Source of the DNA: Candidatus Kapaibacterium sp.
GTDB taxonomy: Bacteria > Bacteroidota > Ignavibacteria > Kapaibacteriales > UBA2268
Length of the DNA stretch: 64,000 nucleotides
Assembly (NCBI GenBank): GCA_938031175.1
Contig: CALHGZ010000010.1
Location: forward strand, 1 to 64,000
Direction of reading: 5' to 3'
Shown: positions 35,954 to 45,786 of the stretch, one piece after another
Numbering within the stretch: the stretch's first letter is position 1
Layout of the letters: each line of letters opens with the position of its first letter
Program-made: the position numbers and the translations under genes
The notes under the pieces: model-generated
Databases searched by the model: none
What the model was told of the DNA's origin: nothing
Seen by the model: only the letters and a program-made list of their open reading frames with translations

Positions 35954-37411
35954 ATGACTATCGGCAGAAATAGGAAAATAGATATTTATTTTGTGTTGTA
36001 TCTCGCAGCATTATTATTTTTACTACCCGATAGCGAAAAAAAAGAATTGGGCAACAAATATGAATCTTCCTTACCTATATTAGAACAAACTTTTAATTTA
36101 TATTTAGATAAAACAACACTAATATGTACTGCTGCACTGGATTCAAATGGAATAAACATTATATCATTCGATTCAATTAATACAATATATTACACCGGCA
36201 ATGTTGACAATGTAAGAATGGAATTTACAATTCAGGACCAAAATCTTGGATTATATTCCTATGTAAGTGATGTTAATTACAAAGGTAAATTTTTTCGAAT
36301 TGTTGAATCAAGGAATGAAAAAGCAACTTATTTCTATTGGAATCCTACCTTTGATGAACTAACCAATAAAAGCTATATAGTTGATGTAATTGCCTATGCT
36401 AAAGAAAATCAAACCGGCAATGAAGTCAAGGCAAGAATAAAATTCAGTTTGAATTTACTTTTTATCAGAGATGTTATTAGTAGTCAACAACTTATTTCAA
36501 TCAAGGAATCAGATACAACGCTGCTTAATAATTTAAGTTCACCAACTTTTGAATCCACAGCACGACCAGTTGAATTGTTGGTTGCTTCCAGTATCGTTGA
36601 ATCTTTAGCATATGAAAACTGGTCAAATCAGATTTTTATCAATGGTACAATCAGTCGAGATATAGAAAAAATTTTACCTTTAAGAATATTGAGAAATCCA
36701 GAGAATAATGGAGGAACAGCAGAAATTATAGATTTAAAAGGAAGTACAATAATATTAGGTGGCCGCACACCTTTCGGTGGGAACATGAAAGTCGAATTTG
36801 CCTTAATTAGAAAGTATGACGGTCAGAAAATTTCTCTCGAATTTACTGTTTCGCCTAGACCAATACGCCAACCTGAATTTGCAAACCGTATGTACCCTGG
36901 TGCCAAATATTATATTAAACCTAATTTACCTATCCTGAAAGGTATAACAACACAAGCAATACTAAAAGATGGACAAAATGAAAGAGTTGTCTCCGATGGT
37001 ATAAGTGAGATTGAATTCGTTCCAGAACTGAATGATACGGGGAAAACATTTGTTCTTGAACGTTACATTAACCAAACATTGAGAGATAAATTTAATATTT
37101 TTATTCAATCTATACCTGAACCCAAAATAATAAGGTTAGTGTCGGATAGTCCGGGAAAAGTAAAACTGGAAACGCGTTCTTTCGGATATTACAAAGGTAA
37201 AGAAAACCTTGTTCAGTATCTTGAAATAGATGGTAATGCCAAATATTTTCAGAAATTTGGTACCTTACCGGTATCCTCAAATGAATTGGAACACTCACAA
37301 TTCTTTGAAATTGTACCTAAAAATGTTAAGGAAAAATTCGAATTCAGGGTAAGGTGTATTGATAATTATGGTAAAAAATCTAATTTTGAAACATATTCAG
37401 AATTTAAATAG
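35954..37411 (+). CDS. GldM-like periplasmic protein (candidate T9SS motor subunit)
   Basis: One transmembrane helix near the N-terminus (residues about 10-25, RKIDIYFVLYLAALLFLLP) is followed by some 450 residues of beta-rich periplasmic sequence that could be several Ig-like domains (for example about 170-290, 300-390 and 395-480). This matches GldM/PorM, whose single helix packs inside a GldL pentamer and whose periplasmic domains reach the outer-membrane translocon. No strict sequence motif of GldM was identified. The position right after the GldL-like gene is the main evidence. It could instead be an unrelated envelope protein. Confidence 0.45.
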   Translation: MTIGRNRKIDIYFVLYLAALLFLLPDSEKKELGNKYESSLPILEQTFNLYLDKTTLICTAALDSNGINIISFDSINTIYYTGNVDNVRMEFTIQDQNLGLYSYVSDVNYKGKFFRIVESRNEKATYFYWNPTFDELTNKSYIVDVIAYAKENQTGNEVKARIKFSLNLLFIRDVISSQQLISIKESDTTLLNNLSSPTFESTARPVELLVASSIVESLAYENWSNQIFINGTISRDIEKILPLRILRNPENNGGTAEIIDLKGSTIILGGRTPFGGNMKVEFALIRKYDGQKISLEFTVSPRPIRQPEFANRMYPGAKYYIKPNLPILKGITTQAILKDGQNERVVSDGISEIEFVPELNDTGKTFVLERYINQTLRDKFNIFIQSIPEPKIIRLVSDSPGKVKLETRSFGYYKGKENLVQYLEIDGNAKYFQKFGTLPVSSNELEHSQFFEIVPKNVKEKFEFRVRCIDNYGKKSNFETYSEFK

Positions 37412-37478
37412 AAAATGAATAAATTTGAAACTTATTTCTGTAAGATACGTAAGGTAATTGAGTAATTGTAAAGAAGCA

Positions 37479-38834
37479 ATGAAAAAATCATTTTATTATT
37501 TATTAAAGATATTGAGCCTATCGCTAATATTAATATACTCTTCAGATTCACAGTTTGCAGGGGTTCAACGAATTTATTCACTTGCTGATTGTATAATGCA
37601 AGCGAAAATGAATAATTCAGATATTATAATTGCACGGGCACAGGCTGAAGCATCGTCATCATATGTAACCCGAGCTTTTGGTAACTATTTGCCTACAATA
37701 TCCTTTAATATGGGATATAGCAGAATGCTAAATCCCGATGGTGGACGAACTGTAAACGTAGGTGGTCAAATTATCACTATTGGTAAGCAAGAACCAAATT
37801 CTTATAGCATCGGTGCATTTGCTTCAATGGACATTTTTGATGGTTTTGGACGAGAAGCATATTATAATCAATCAAAGTTAAATTATGAATCAACAGTAAG
37901 TTATGCTAAATATGTGCAAAGCTATATCGAATTAAAGACAATAAATGAATTTATTGATGTTATAAGATATCAACAGATCTTAAAAGTACGTCAAGAAAAT
38001 GTAACACTTGCAAAAGCCCAATTAGAACGCAATCAAGCTCTATACAATGCCGGGATTATCCCACTTAGCAACGTATTAGCTCTAGAAGCAGAACTCAGTA
38101 ACTACGAACTTGAGTTAATACGAGCAGAAACCGATTTAAATGTAGCAAAGGCAACCCTTTTGGCTACGATGGGGTTACAGCCCGATCTATCAACTCAATT
38201 TATTGATAATACCATTCCTGAAATAATTAGCGATAACGAAATCATTTCTTTCAGAAAAAGAATAGGAAGCACTGGAGCGGCTATTAAGACTGCATTTGAT
38301 AATAGAAATGATTATCAAAGAGCTTTAGTTGAAATAGAAAAAGCCAATGCTGGAATTTTATTAGCTCAAAGTGGATACTATCCACGTTTATCAGCACAAG
38401 GTGGCTGGTCATGGAGTAATAATTTTTTTCAAGATTTTGAGCAATACGGCAGATATTTTATAGGATTAAATCTCAGTATCCCTATTTTTGAAAATTTCAA
38501 TGCTAATTTGAATATCCAAAATGCAAAGCTGAGATCGACGCAGGCTGAGATGGAGCTAAAAAGGCTTGAACAGGACATTAGAAAAGATGTACAAATAGCA
38601 TACTACAACCTCGAATCAAGTGAAAAACAAATTGAAGCAAGTAAAAGATATCTTAAATCATCAGAGGAAAATTACAATGCCTTAAAAGAAAGATACAATG
38701 TTGGAGCTGCTACGATGACAGAAGTTTTGCAAGCAGCAAATCAATATATTAATGCTCGAATAAACTCAATAAATTCTGCTTATACATATATCAAGTCTCA
38801 GAAAAATATATTATTCATTCTTGGAATATTATAA
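37479..38834 (+). CDS. TolC family outer-membrane efflux protein
   Basis: TolC-type proteins form the outer-membrane channel and periplasmic tunnel of tripartite exporters. The ATG at 37479 gives a good signal peptide (KKSFYYLLKILSLSLILIYSSDS). Two structural repeats are visible: about residues 25-220 (YSLADCIMQAKMNNSDIIIARAQ, AGIIPLSNVLALEAEL) and 230-450 (DNRNDYQRALVEIEKANAGI, LAQSGYYPRLSAQGGWSWS, NVGAATMTEVLQAANQYINA). It is 67 bases after the GldM-like gene and upstream of the adaptor and ABC genes, so it completes a MacAB-TolC-like system. Confidence 0.85.
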   Translation: MKKSFYYLLKILSLSLILIYSSDSQFAGVQRIYSLADCIMQAKMNNSDIIIARAQAEASSSYVTRAFGNYLPTISFNMGYSRMLNPDGGRTVNVGGQIITIGKQEPNSYSIGAFASMDIFDGFGREAYYNQSKLNYESTVSYAKYVQSYIELKTINEFIDVIRYQQILKVRQENVTLAKAQLERNQALYNAGIIPLSNVLALEAELSNYELELIRAETDLNVAKATLLATMGLQPDLSTQFIDNTIPEIISDNEIISFRKRIGSTGAAIKTAFDNRNDYQRALVEIEKANAGILLAQSGYYPRLSAQGGWSWSNNFFQDFEQYGRYFIGLNLSIPIFENFNANLNIQNAKLRSTQAEMELKRLEQDIRKDVQIAYYNLESSEKQIEASKRYLKSSEENYNALKERYNVGAATMTEVLQAANQYINARINSINSAYTYIKSQKNILFILGIL

Positions 38835-38852
38835 TTAAACTTTAAGATAAAA

Positions 38853-39533
38853 ATGAAGTGTCAAATATGTAATAATGATTATCCATCACAATATTATTTC
38901 ACAACACCAACAATTTGTACCAGTTGTTTCAACCAACTTCCACCCGAACAAAAGGAATATTACTATTCTTTGATGAATACCCCTCCAGCGAAAAGTGAAT
39001 TCGATTATAGGATTGGATTTGGACAACGCTTGTTTGCTTATATTATAGACAACATACTATTTTTAGTATTATTCTTTGCAATTATGATATTCACCGGCAA
39101 TTATGAATGGCTGAAGGAAAATATAAATGATTTAAAAGATTTACAAAATCCGGCAATATTGAATGAATTAACAAAGCGATTGACTATTCTGACATTAATC
39201 TTGACACCCATTTTTTGGTCAACTGAAATATTTTTAGCAGCTTCTCCGGGTAAATTGTTTTTAAATTTGGTTATAGCTAATGATAACCGAACTCAAGCAA
39301 CTCTAATAAAATTACTTGTCCGTTTTTCGCTTAAACATATTACTTATATTTTCAATCTTTTAACATTTCTAACTGCTGTAGCATATTTTGAATTCATTGG
39401 AAATTTTGCAAGTCTATTAATTTTGTTAGGATTTTTCCTTACACTAAAAGAGAAAAAGCAGGCATTACACGATTTAATATGTAAAACCGCCGTGTTTAAA
39501 AAACATGATTTAATCGAGAGTGAATTATTTTAA
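38853..39533 (+). CDS. RDD family membrane protein with N-terminal zinc-ribbon-like motif
   Basis: Two Cys pairs at the N-terminus (CQIC at residues 3-6 and CTSC at 22-25) look like a small zinc ribbon. An RDD domain follows, starting near residue 52 (GFGQRLFAYIIDNILF) with about four membrane helices and the typical ASPGKLFLNLVIAND segment (about 130-145), ending QALHDLICKTAVF. RDD proteins are poorly understood; some are ion antiporters. It lies between tolC and the adaptor gene in the same tight operon. Confidence 0.75.
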   Translation: MKCQICNNDYPSQYYFTTPTICTSCFNQLPPEQKEYYYSLMNTPPAKSEFDYRIGFGQRLFAYIIDNILFLVLFFAIMIFTGNYEWLKENINDLKDLQNPAILNELTKRLTILTLILTPIFWSTEIFLAASPGKLFLNLVIANDNRTQATLIKLLVRFSLKHITYIFNLLTFLTAVAYFEFIGNFASLLILLGFFLTLKEKKQALHDLICKTAVFKKHDLIESELF

Positions 39534-39546
39534 ATAAAGGTAATTT

Positions 39547-40815
39547 ATGGCAAAGAAAAAGAATAGAGCAAAATGGTTAATAATTATTTTGATATTGTTT
39601 TTGTTAATATCTGCTATTGCATATCAATATTTTGAATCAACTAAAGATAAACCGATAATAGTTACAACGACAAAAGTTACTAAACGGACAATAACACAAA
39701 CAGTATCTGCTGTAGGTAGGATTCAACCAGAAACTGAAGTAAAAATCACATCCGAAGCAAGTGGTGAAATAATTTTTTTAAACGTTAAGGAAGGCGATAC
39801 CGTCAGAGCTGGTCAGATAATTGTTCGTATAAAACCTGATATAATTGAAACTCAACTCGAACAATATAAAGCTGCAGCCGATGCAACACGCATGGAAATA
39901 AATATAAGAAAAGCGGAAAAAGATAAACTCCAGTCCGATTTACAGCGTAATACCGAACTATTTGAAAAAGGTTTTATTTCGAAACAGGAATTCGAAAGAG
40001 CTAAGGCAGCCTATGACCAGGCACTGTCGAGCTACATGGCATCGCTTGCTAGATATGAACAAGCTTTGGCTACACTAAAACAATTTCAAAGAAGTGCCGA
40101 TCGCACAACTATCTTTGCTCCAATCAACGGAATTGTTACTAAATTAAATGTTGAAAAAGGGGAGAAGGTTGTTGGAACTGCACAAATGCAAGGTACTGAA
40201 ATTTTAAGAATATCAGATTTATCAATGATGAACGCAGTTGTAGATGTTGACGAAAATGACATTGTTTTTGTAAAAATCGGTGATACAGCAAGTATTGAAA
40301 TTGATGCTTTTCCTGATAAAATTTTTACAGGAAGAGTTGTGGAATTAGGTCATTCAGCTAAATTAAGCCAAATGGGAACACAGGACCAAGTAACTAATTT
40401 TGAAATTAAAATCAGGATTATCGATAAAGAGCCGAGACTAAGACCCGGTATGAGCTGTAACGTTGAAATAATGACTGAGACAGTTTATGATGCACTTTCT
40501 GTTCCACTGCAAGCTGTAACAGTAAGAGATACATCACTTTTTTTTGAAGAAGATAAAAACAATGATGAAAATGATATAAAAGTAAAAAAAAGAAAAAAAC
40601 CACATACAGTTGTATTTCTTAAAGATGGAAATAAAGCCAAAATGATTCTTGTTGAAACCGGAATAAGCGATAAAGGTTTTATTGAAATCAAAAAAGGATT
40701 ATCTGAAGGTGACGAAATTATTAGTGGTAGTTTTATGGCAATAAGCAAATTGCTCAAAGATGGAGCTTTAATTAAAATAGATTTAAATATTGATAATAGT
40801 ATTAAAAAGAAATAA
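39547..40815 (+). CDS. MacA-like periplasmic adaptor (HlyD/RND adaptor family)
   Basis: The adaptor links an inner-membrane transporter to TolC. One N-terminal helix (residues about 10-27) anchors it. The beta-barrel/lipoyl part includes VSAVGRIQPETEVKITSEAS and VKEGDTVRAGQIIVRI near 55-95, then a helical hairpin rich in Glu/Lys (about 105-180). TIFAPINGIVTKLNVEKGEKV near 195 is the return lipoyl half, and RPGMSCNVEI near 305 lies in the membrane-proximal domain. A low-complexity charged loop (DKNNDENDIKVKKRKK) sits around 338-355. It is followed by the ABC genes 13 bases on, giving a complete tripartite set. Confidence 0.85.
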   Translation: MAKKKNRAKWLIIILILFLLISAIAYQYFESTKDKPIIVTTTKVTKRTITQTVSAVGRIQPETEVKITSEASGEIIFLNVKEGDTVRAGQIIVRIKPDIIETQLEQYKAAADATRMEINIRKAEKDKLQSDLQRNTELFEKGFISKQEFERAKAAYDQALSSYMASLARYEQALATLKQFQRSADRTTIFAPINGIVTKLNVEKGEKVVGTAQMQGTEILRISDLSMMNAVVDVDENDIVFVKIGDTASIEIDAFPDKIFTGRVVELGHSAKLSQMGTQDQVTNFEIKIRIIDKEPRLRPGMSCNVEIMTETVYDALSVPLQAVTVRDTSLFFEEDKNNDENDIKVKKRKKPHTVVFLKDGNKAKMILVETGISDKGFIEIKKGLSEGDEIISGSFMAISKLLKDGALIKIDLNIDNSIKKK

Positions 40816-40828
40816 TGCTTTATAATCA

Positions 40829-41548
40829 ATGGACAAAGAAGATAATAAAATTATTAGCCTGCATAATATCGCAAAAATATACCAGATGGGACAAGAAAAA
40901 GTTTTTGCGATTAGGGATATTTCCCTTGATATTTACAAAAACGAATATGTAGCTATAATGGGTCCATCAGGTTCTGGAAAATCAACTTTGATGAATTTAA
41001 TAGGTTGCTTAGATACACCAACTTTTGGTAAATATTATCTCAATAACCAAGATGTCAGTAATTTAGATGATAATCAATTAGCAAAAATCAGAAACAAAGA
41101 AATAGGTTTTGTTTTTCAAACTTTCAATCTTTTAGCCCGTGCAACAGCTTTGAAAAATGTAGAACTCCCTTTGATTTATGCTGGTATATCCCATTCAGAA
41201 CGTATAGAAAGAGCAAAAAAAGCTCTCGAAAGTGTAGGATTAGGTGACAGAATGAACCACAAACCAAATGAATTATCTGGTGGACAAAGACAAAGGGTTG
41301 CTATTGCTAGAGCCTTGGTGAACAATCCCAGTATAATTTTAGCAGATGAACCAACAGGTAATTTAGATTCTAAAACTGGAAAAGAAATAATGAGTCTTTT
41401 AAATTCACTGTGGAATAATGGTCATACTATAGTTCTAGTTAGCCATGAGGAAGAAATTGCAAAAAATGCTCAAAGAATAATAAAGTTACGTGATGGATTA
41501 ATTGAAAAAGAAATAATCAATCCAAATCCATTAGCTTATTCCAATTAA
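40829..41548 (+). CDS. MacB/LolD-type ABC transporter ATP-binding protein
   Basis: This is a 239-residue nucleotide-binding subunit. Walker A is GPSGSGKST (residues 45-53), the Q-loop lies in FVFQTFNLL near 97, the signature is LSGGQRQR near 150, and Walker B with the switch region is [13 protein letters not shown] near 170. It powers the two permeases that follow. The LolD/MacB subfamily moves lipoproteins, peptides, toxins or acts as a mechanotransmitter. The substrate cannot be told. Confidence 0.9.
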   Translation: MDKEDNKIISLHNIAKIYQMGQEKVFAIRDISLDIYKNEYVAIMGPSGSGKSTLMNLIGCLDTPTFGKYYLNNQDVSNLDDNQLAKIRNKEIGFVFQTFNLLARATALKNVELPLIYAGISHSERIERAKKALESVGLGDRMNHKPNELSGGQRQRVAIARALVNNPSIILADEPTGNLDSKTGKEIMSLLNSLWNNGHTIVLVSHEEEIAKNAQRIIKLRDGLIEKEIINPNPLAYSN

Positions 41549-41561
41549 TGTTTAAAATTGA

Positions 41562-42818
41562 ATGAAACTTTCTGCTTTGATAGAGATTTTAAGAGAAGTA
41601 TTCGATTCATTAATCGCAAACAAGTTAAGGTCAATATTATCAGCATTAGGAGTAGTAATAGGAATTTCTTTTGTTATTCTAATGGGATGGGCATTGGCAA
41701 CATTAGACCTCGCATTTGAAAAGACACTTGATATCATTGGTACGGATATGATTTACGTAGATAAATATGATTGGTCTGGTGGGAAAAGCTGGAAAATAAT
41801 TCGACAAAGAAAAAACATTACATTAAGACAAGCTTTTGAACTCATAAATCGACTTCAATCAGCCGAGTTAGCTATTCCTGTCAGTAGGAAATGGATGCCA
41901 AACGTCAAGTACAAAAATGAAAAATTTTCGGGATTAATAACAACTGGCACAACATATGAATATGCTTTGACACCGGCTGGTACAATTAATCAGGGACGCT
42001 TTTTCTCTTTGTTTGAGGATAGTTATGGGATGGACGTAGCAGTACTCGGTTCAAAAGTAGCAGAAACAATGTTCCCAAATGATAATCCGCTTGGTAAAAT
42101 AATAAAAATTGAAAATCACAATTTTGTGGTGATTGGTGTTTTAGATAAAAAGGGTGTTTTATTTATAGATTTTATTGATAATCAAATATTTATACCATTA
42201 AAATCTTTTATTTCAATATATGGTGAAATCAATAGATCAATTGAAATAGCAATAAAATCGCCGAGAGTTGAAGATTTAGAAAATGTCAAAAGTGAAACTA
42301 TAGGTCTAATGCGCGAGATCAGAAATTTAAAGCCACATCAGGAAGATGATTTCTCAATAAATGAGACAGAGATGTTCAGAAGTTCAATTGATAATATTGC
42401 AACTTATATATGGAGCATTGGAATTGGTATGACTGCTCTTTCATTTATAGTAGGGATAATTGGGATAATGAATATTATGTTTGTATCAGTTACCGAAAGA
42501 ACAAAGGAAATAGGTATAAGAAAAACTGTAGGTGCCAAGAAAATAAACATTTTAATACAATTTATCATTGAAGCCACTCTACTGTGTATGATTGGAGCAA
42601 TAGTTGCATTTATAATTTGCTCAATCATTATTTTTATTGCAGCTATTGTATTACAAAACATTTATCCTGCACTGGATTTTGTGCCTAAGATATTACCCTT
42701 TAAATTATTTATAATTTCAGCGGTAATAGCATTTATAATAGGCATTTTAGCTGGAATTATGCCTGCGATTAGAGCTGCTAATTTGAACCCAGTTGATGCG
42801 TTACGATATGAAAATTGA
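41562..42818 (+). CDS. MacB-type ABC permease (first of a pair)
   Basis: The protein has 418 residues with the MacB layout: an N-terminal helix (about 20-45), a large periplasmic domain (about 50-275, including GTTYEYALTPAG and GSKVAETMFPND), and three C-terminal helices with the coupling stretch SVTERTKEIGIRKTVGAKK near 305. It ends in IRAANLNPVDALRYE, typical of MacB permeases. Unlike E. coli MacB the ATPase is separate. The following gene encodes a paralogue, so the transporter may be a heterodimer. Confidence 0.85.
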   Translation: MKLSALIEILREVFDSLIANKLRSILSALGVVIGISFVILMGWALATLDLAFEKTLDIIGTDMIYVDKYDWSGGKSWKIIRQRKNITLRQAFELINRLQSAELAIPVSRKWMPNVKYKNEKFSGLITTGTTYEYALTPAGTINQGRFFSLFEDSYGMDVAVLGSKVAETMFPNDNPLGKIIKIENHNFVVIGVLDKKGVLFIDFIDNQIFIPLKSFISIYGEINRSIEIAIKSPRVEDLENVKSETIGLMREIRNLKPHQEDDFSINETEMFRSSIDNIATYIWSIGIGMTALSFIVGIIGIMNIMFVSVTERTKEIGIRKTVGAKKINILIQFIIEATLLCMIGAIVAFIICSIIIFIAAIVLQNIYPALDFVPKILPFKLFIISAVIAFIIGILAGIMPAIRAANLNPVDALRYEN

Positions 42819-42831
42819 AATTGAATAAGTT

Positions 42832-44064
42832 ATGAAAAATTTAAAAGAAGCAATAGTAATGGCATTCAAGTCATTTGGTCATTATAAACTAAGGACTGCC
42901 TTAACTTTATTAAGCATTGCCATTGGAGTGTTTGCGATTATGGGATCTGGTACGCTAGTAAATTCAATAGATAATGCGGTTAAAAACGAAATGGCAAATC
43001 TTGGGGATAACTCATTTAAATTTAAAAAATTTCCTGATATCACTATTGGCTCGTCTTGGAATAAGTATATGAAAAGAAAAGCCATTACTTATTCACAAGC
43101 AAAGGAATTGAAACGGAGCTTGACTTTGCCACAAATAGTTTCTATGGAAAGTTCTTCGCGTCAATATACAATTAAAGCCGGCAATTTATCAACTGATTCT
43201 GATGTTAAGATTATTGGTTGCGATGAAAATTTCCTTGTGATGAATAATGTTAACATAGAAAGTGGTAGAGCATTTACTGATGAAGACATACAATTTAACA
43301 GAAATGTTGCCATAATTGGTAAAGATGTCGAATCGAAAATTTTCCCGGATATTAATCCGATTGGTCAGAAAATATATGTAAAAAATCAAGCATTCACTGT
43401 TATAGGTTTACTGGAGAAACGAGGCGCTATATTAGGTCAAAGTCAGGATAATATTGTTTTAATACCAGTAACGCTTTTTTTAAAATATTTTGCTACATTT
43501 TGGGATGAATCTTTAAACATAATTTTCCGTGTCGAATCTAAAGATATGTTAGTTCCTGCTATGGATGAAGCAATAGGTTTAATGAGAACAATCAGAAATG
43601 ATAAACCTTGGGAGGAAAATAGTTTTGAAGTGATAACAAGCGAGACCATATCGGACCAATTTAGTGTATTTACAACAACCTTATCCCTTTTCGGAGGATT
43701 TTCAGGATTCATTGCACTTTTAGCAGCTGGAGTTGGTATTATGAACATAATGCTAGTATCAGTTAAAGAAAGAACAAGAGAAATTGGGATAAGAAAAGCT
43801 ATTGGCGCTAAAAACATATGGATCTTAAACCAATTCATTATTGAAGCAATAGTTTTATGCCAAGTTGGCGGAATTATTGGAATGATTCTGGGTTATTTTT
43901 CTGCAAATTTACTTGGGGGATTATTAAATGTTAATATTATTTTCCCTTTGTTTTGGGTGATTTTCAGTTTAATAATTTGTACTTTAGTTGGTTTAGTGTT
44001 TGGTGCTTATCCAGCATGGAAGGCTTCTAAATTAGATCCAATAGATGCACTAAGGTATGAATAA
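42832..44064 (+). CDS. MacB-type ABC permease (second of a pair)
   Basis: This is a paralogue of the preceding permease, starting 13 bases later. It shows the N-terminal helix with RTALTLLSIAIGVFAIMGSG (about 23-42), a periplasmic domain of about 230 residues (GCDENFLVMNNVNIESGRAF, GKDVESKIFPDINPIGQ), and three C-terminal helices with SVKERTREIGIRKAIGAKN near 300 and KASKLDPIDALRYE at the end. With the ATPase, adaptor and TolC it forms an export system of unknown substrate. It is the last gene of the tightly spaced block before a 37-base gap. Confidence 0.85.
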   Translation: MKNLKEAIVMAFKSFGHYKLRTALTLLSIAIGVFAIMGSGTLVNSIDNAVKNEMANLGDNSFKFKKFPDITIGSSWNKYMKRKAITYSQAKELKRSLTLPQIVSMESSSRQYTIKAGNLSTDSDVKIIGCDENFLVMNNVNIESGRAFTDEDIQFNRNVAIIGKDVESKIFPDINPIGQKIYVKNQAFTVIGLLEKRGAILGQSQDNIVLIPVTLFLKYFATFWDESLNIIFRVESKDMLVPAMDEAIGLMRTIRNDKPWEENSFEVITSETISDQFSVFTTTLSLFGGFSGFIALLAAGVGIMNIMLVSVKERTREIGIRKAIGAKNIWILNQFIIEAIVLCQVGGIIGMILGYFSANLLGGLLNVNIIFPLFWVIFSLIICTLVGLVFGAYPAWKASKLDPIDALRYE

Positions 44065-44101
44065 TTCTAAGTTTAATTTAAAAATATAATCTGTAAATAA
44101 T

Positions 44102-45391
44102 TTGGTGTATATATCAACAAAAAAAGAAAAAATTAGCTGGTATTTTTATGATTGGGCTAATTCTGCATTTTATACAACAGTAATAGCTGTTTTTTTAGGT
44201 CCCTACCTGACATATATTTCAAATAATGCAGCTGATTCACAAGGGAATGTATATGTTTGGGGTATGGCAATTTTCGCTGACTCAGTTTTTGCCTATTCAG
44301 TTTCGATATCAGTCTTTTTGCAGTTCATAATTTTGCCTGCTGTCGGTGCCTACGCGGATTATAGCAATATTAAGAAGCAACTTTTAGCATTATTTGCTTA
44401 TATAGGTGCATTTTCGACAATGGGATTGTATTTTCTCGAAGGAAATAACTTTTTGCTTGGTGTAATTCTATTTATCATAGCTAATGTTAGTTTTGGTGCT
44501 TCAATTGTTGTTTATAATGCATATTTGAATGAAATTTCCACTATTCAGGATAGAGATATAATTTCATCTATTGGTTGGGCAATGGGATATTTAGGAGGTG
44601 GAATATTGCTCCTGTTAAATTTACTTTTATATACTAATGCTGATAATTTAGGCATTACACAAAATTATGCCATAAGAATTAGTCTATGTTCTGCTGGTGT
44701 TTGGTGGGCAATATTTACCTTAATTCCTGTTATCAACCTAAAAACAAGAGGCATTACCAATAAATTAAAAACTGGAGAAAACTATTTATTATTTGGATAT
44801 AAATATTTTTTTAAAAATATCAAAGATCTTTTCAAAAATCCAATTACCTTGCAGTTTTTAATTGCATATCTTTTCTATAATGAAGGTGTCCAAACAATAA
44901 TTGTCATAGCAGCACAATTTGCAAGGATGGAATTAAATATTGGAATGGACACCATTACAGTAATTATATTATTGGTACAATTTTTAGCTTTCATTGGTTC
45001 TCTTTTATTTGGATGGTTAGCCAAGTTGAGCGGAACAAAAAATTCAATACTTATAAGTTTGATTATTTGGTCCCTATGTGTCATCTATTCATTTAGCTTT
45101 CTATCCAATCAGACTGAATTTATTATTTTAGCATGTTTTCTTGGTCTTGTATTAGGAGGAACTCAAGCTTTAAGTCGTTCATTATTTTCAAAATTAATTC
45201 CTGATGGCAAAGAAGCTGAGTACTTTAGTATTTATGAAATAAGTGATAGAGGTACAAGTTGGATAGGTCCATTATTATTTGGTATATCTTTGCAATTAAC
45301 TAACTCATATAGATTAGCAATACTTTCTTTGATTATATTTTTTTTAATTGGAATAATGTTTTTATACAGACTTAGAATAGGAACAAGATGA
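44102..45391 (+). CDS. MFS transporter, UMF1/Atg22-like family
   Basis: The 429-residue protein has about 12 membrane helices. The N-terminal WYFYDWANSAFYTTVIAVFLGPYL is the signature of the UMF1 (Atg22-like) major-facilitator family. A further landmark is GGTQALSRSLFSKLIPDGKEAEYF near 355. In yeast Atg22 exports amino acids from vacuoles; bacterial substrates are unknown. The start is either TTG at 44102 or GTG at 44105. The stop overlaps the ATG of the next gene by 4 bases (ATGA), so they are translationally coupled. Confidence 0.8.
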   Translation: MVYISTKKEKISWYFYDWANSAFYTTVIAVFLGPYLTYISNNAADSQGNVYVWGMAIFADSVFAYSVSISVFLQFIILPAVGAYADYSNIKKQLLALFAYIGAFSTMGLYFLEGNNFLLGVILFIIANVSFGASIVVYNAYLNEISTIQDRDIISSIGWAMGYLGGGILLLLNLLLYTNADNLGITQNYAIRISLCSAGVWWAIFTLIPVINLKTRGITNKLKTGENYLLFGYKYFFKNIKDLFKNPITLQFLIAYLFYNEGVQTIIVIAAQFARMELNIGMDTITVIILLVQFLAFIGSLLFGWLAKLSGTKNSILISLIIWSLCVIYSFSFLSNQTEFIILACFLGLVLGGTQALSRSLFSKLIPDGKEAEYFSIYEISDRGTSWIGPLLFGISLQLTNSYRLAILSLIIFFLIGIMFLYRLRIGTR

Positions 45392-45786
45392 TTTTACTTG
45401 TACTTTTAAGTGGTAATGCAGATAAAATAATTGAAAAAAATTCATTGCACAATGATATTGAAATTATAAAAGTTGACGAAAAGGATTTTTATGATTATAA
45501 GGATTTTCTAAAAAAATTAAAGAAAAGAAATTATCATAGAATATATTATGGATGTCTAGATATTAAATTTCAAAGATTTATTTTTTTTATGCATTTTTTT
45601 AATCTTTTATCTGGAATGAAAAAGGGCGCAATTATAGATGAAAAGGGTAATAGGATAAAAATATTAAATATTAAAACCATATTATTTGAAGTACCTTTTT
45701 TCATTTTTCAATTTCTTCTTGGTTTGTTAGTTACTGTGATTTATTTTTTTAGAATATTATATAACAAATGGCGGGCAAAATTATAA
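45388..45786 (+). CDS. Small membrane-associated protein upstream of a glycosyltransferase
   Basis: The protein has 132 residues and overlaps the MFS gene by 4 bases and the glycosyltransferase gene by 19. The N-terminal 70 residues look like an alpha/beta fold (ILLVLLSGNAD, FQRFIFFMHFFNLLSG) and GAIIDEKGNRIKI resembles a block I associate with sugar-transfer proteins. A hydrophobic hairpin near residues 95-125 would anchor it. No family name is certain. Its place suggests a helper for the GT4 enzyme. Confidence 0.55.
   Translation: MILLVLLSGNADKIIEKNSLHNDIEIIKVDEKDFYDYKDFLKKLKKRNYHRIYYGCLDIKFQRFIFFMHFFNLLSGMKKGAIIDEKGNRIKILNIKTILFEVPFFIFQFLLGLLVTVIYFFRILYNKWRAKL

Noticed and set aside
43443-43838. 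Minus-strand frame of 131 codons inside the second MacB permease
   Set aside because: It is antisense to the well-supported coupling-helix region of the permease and lacks its own motifs.
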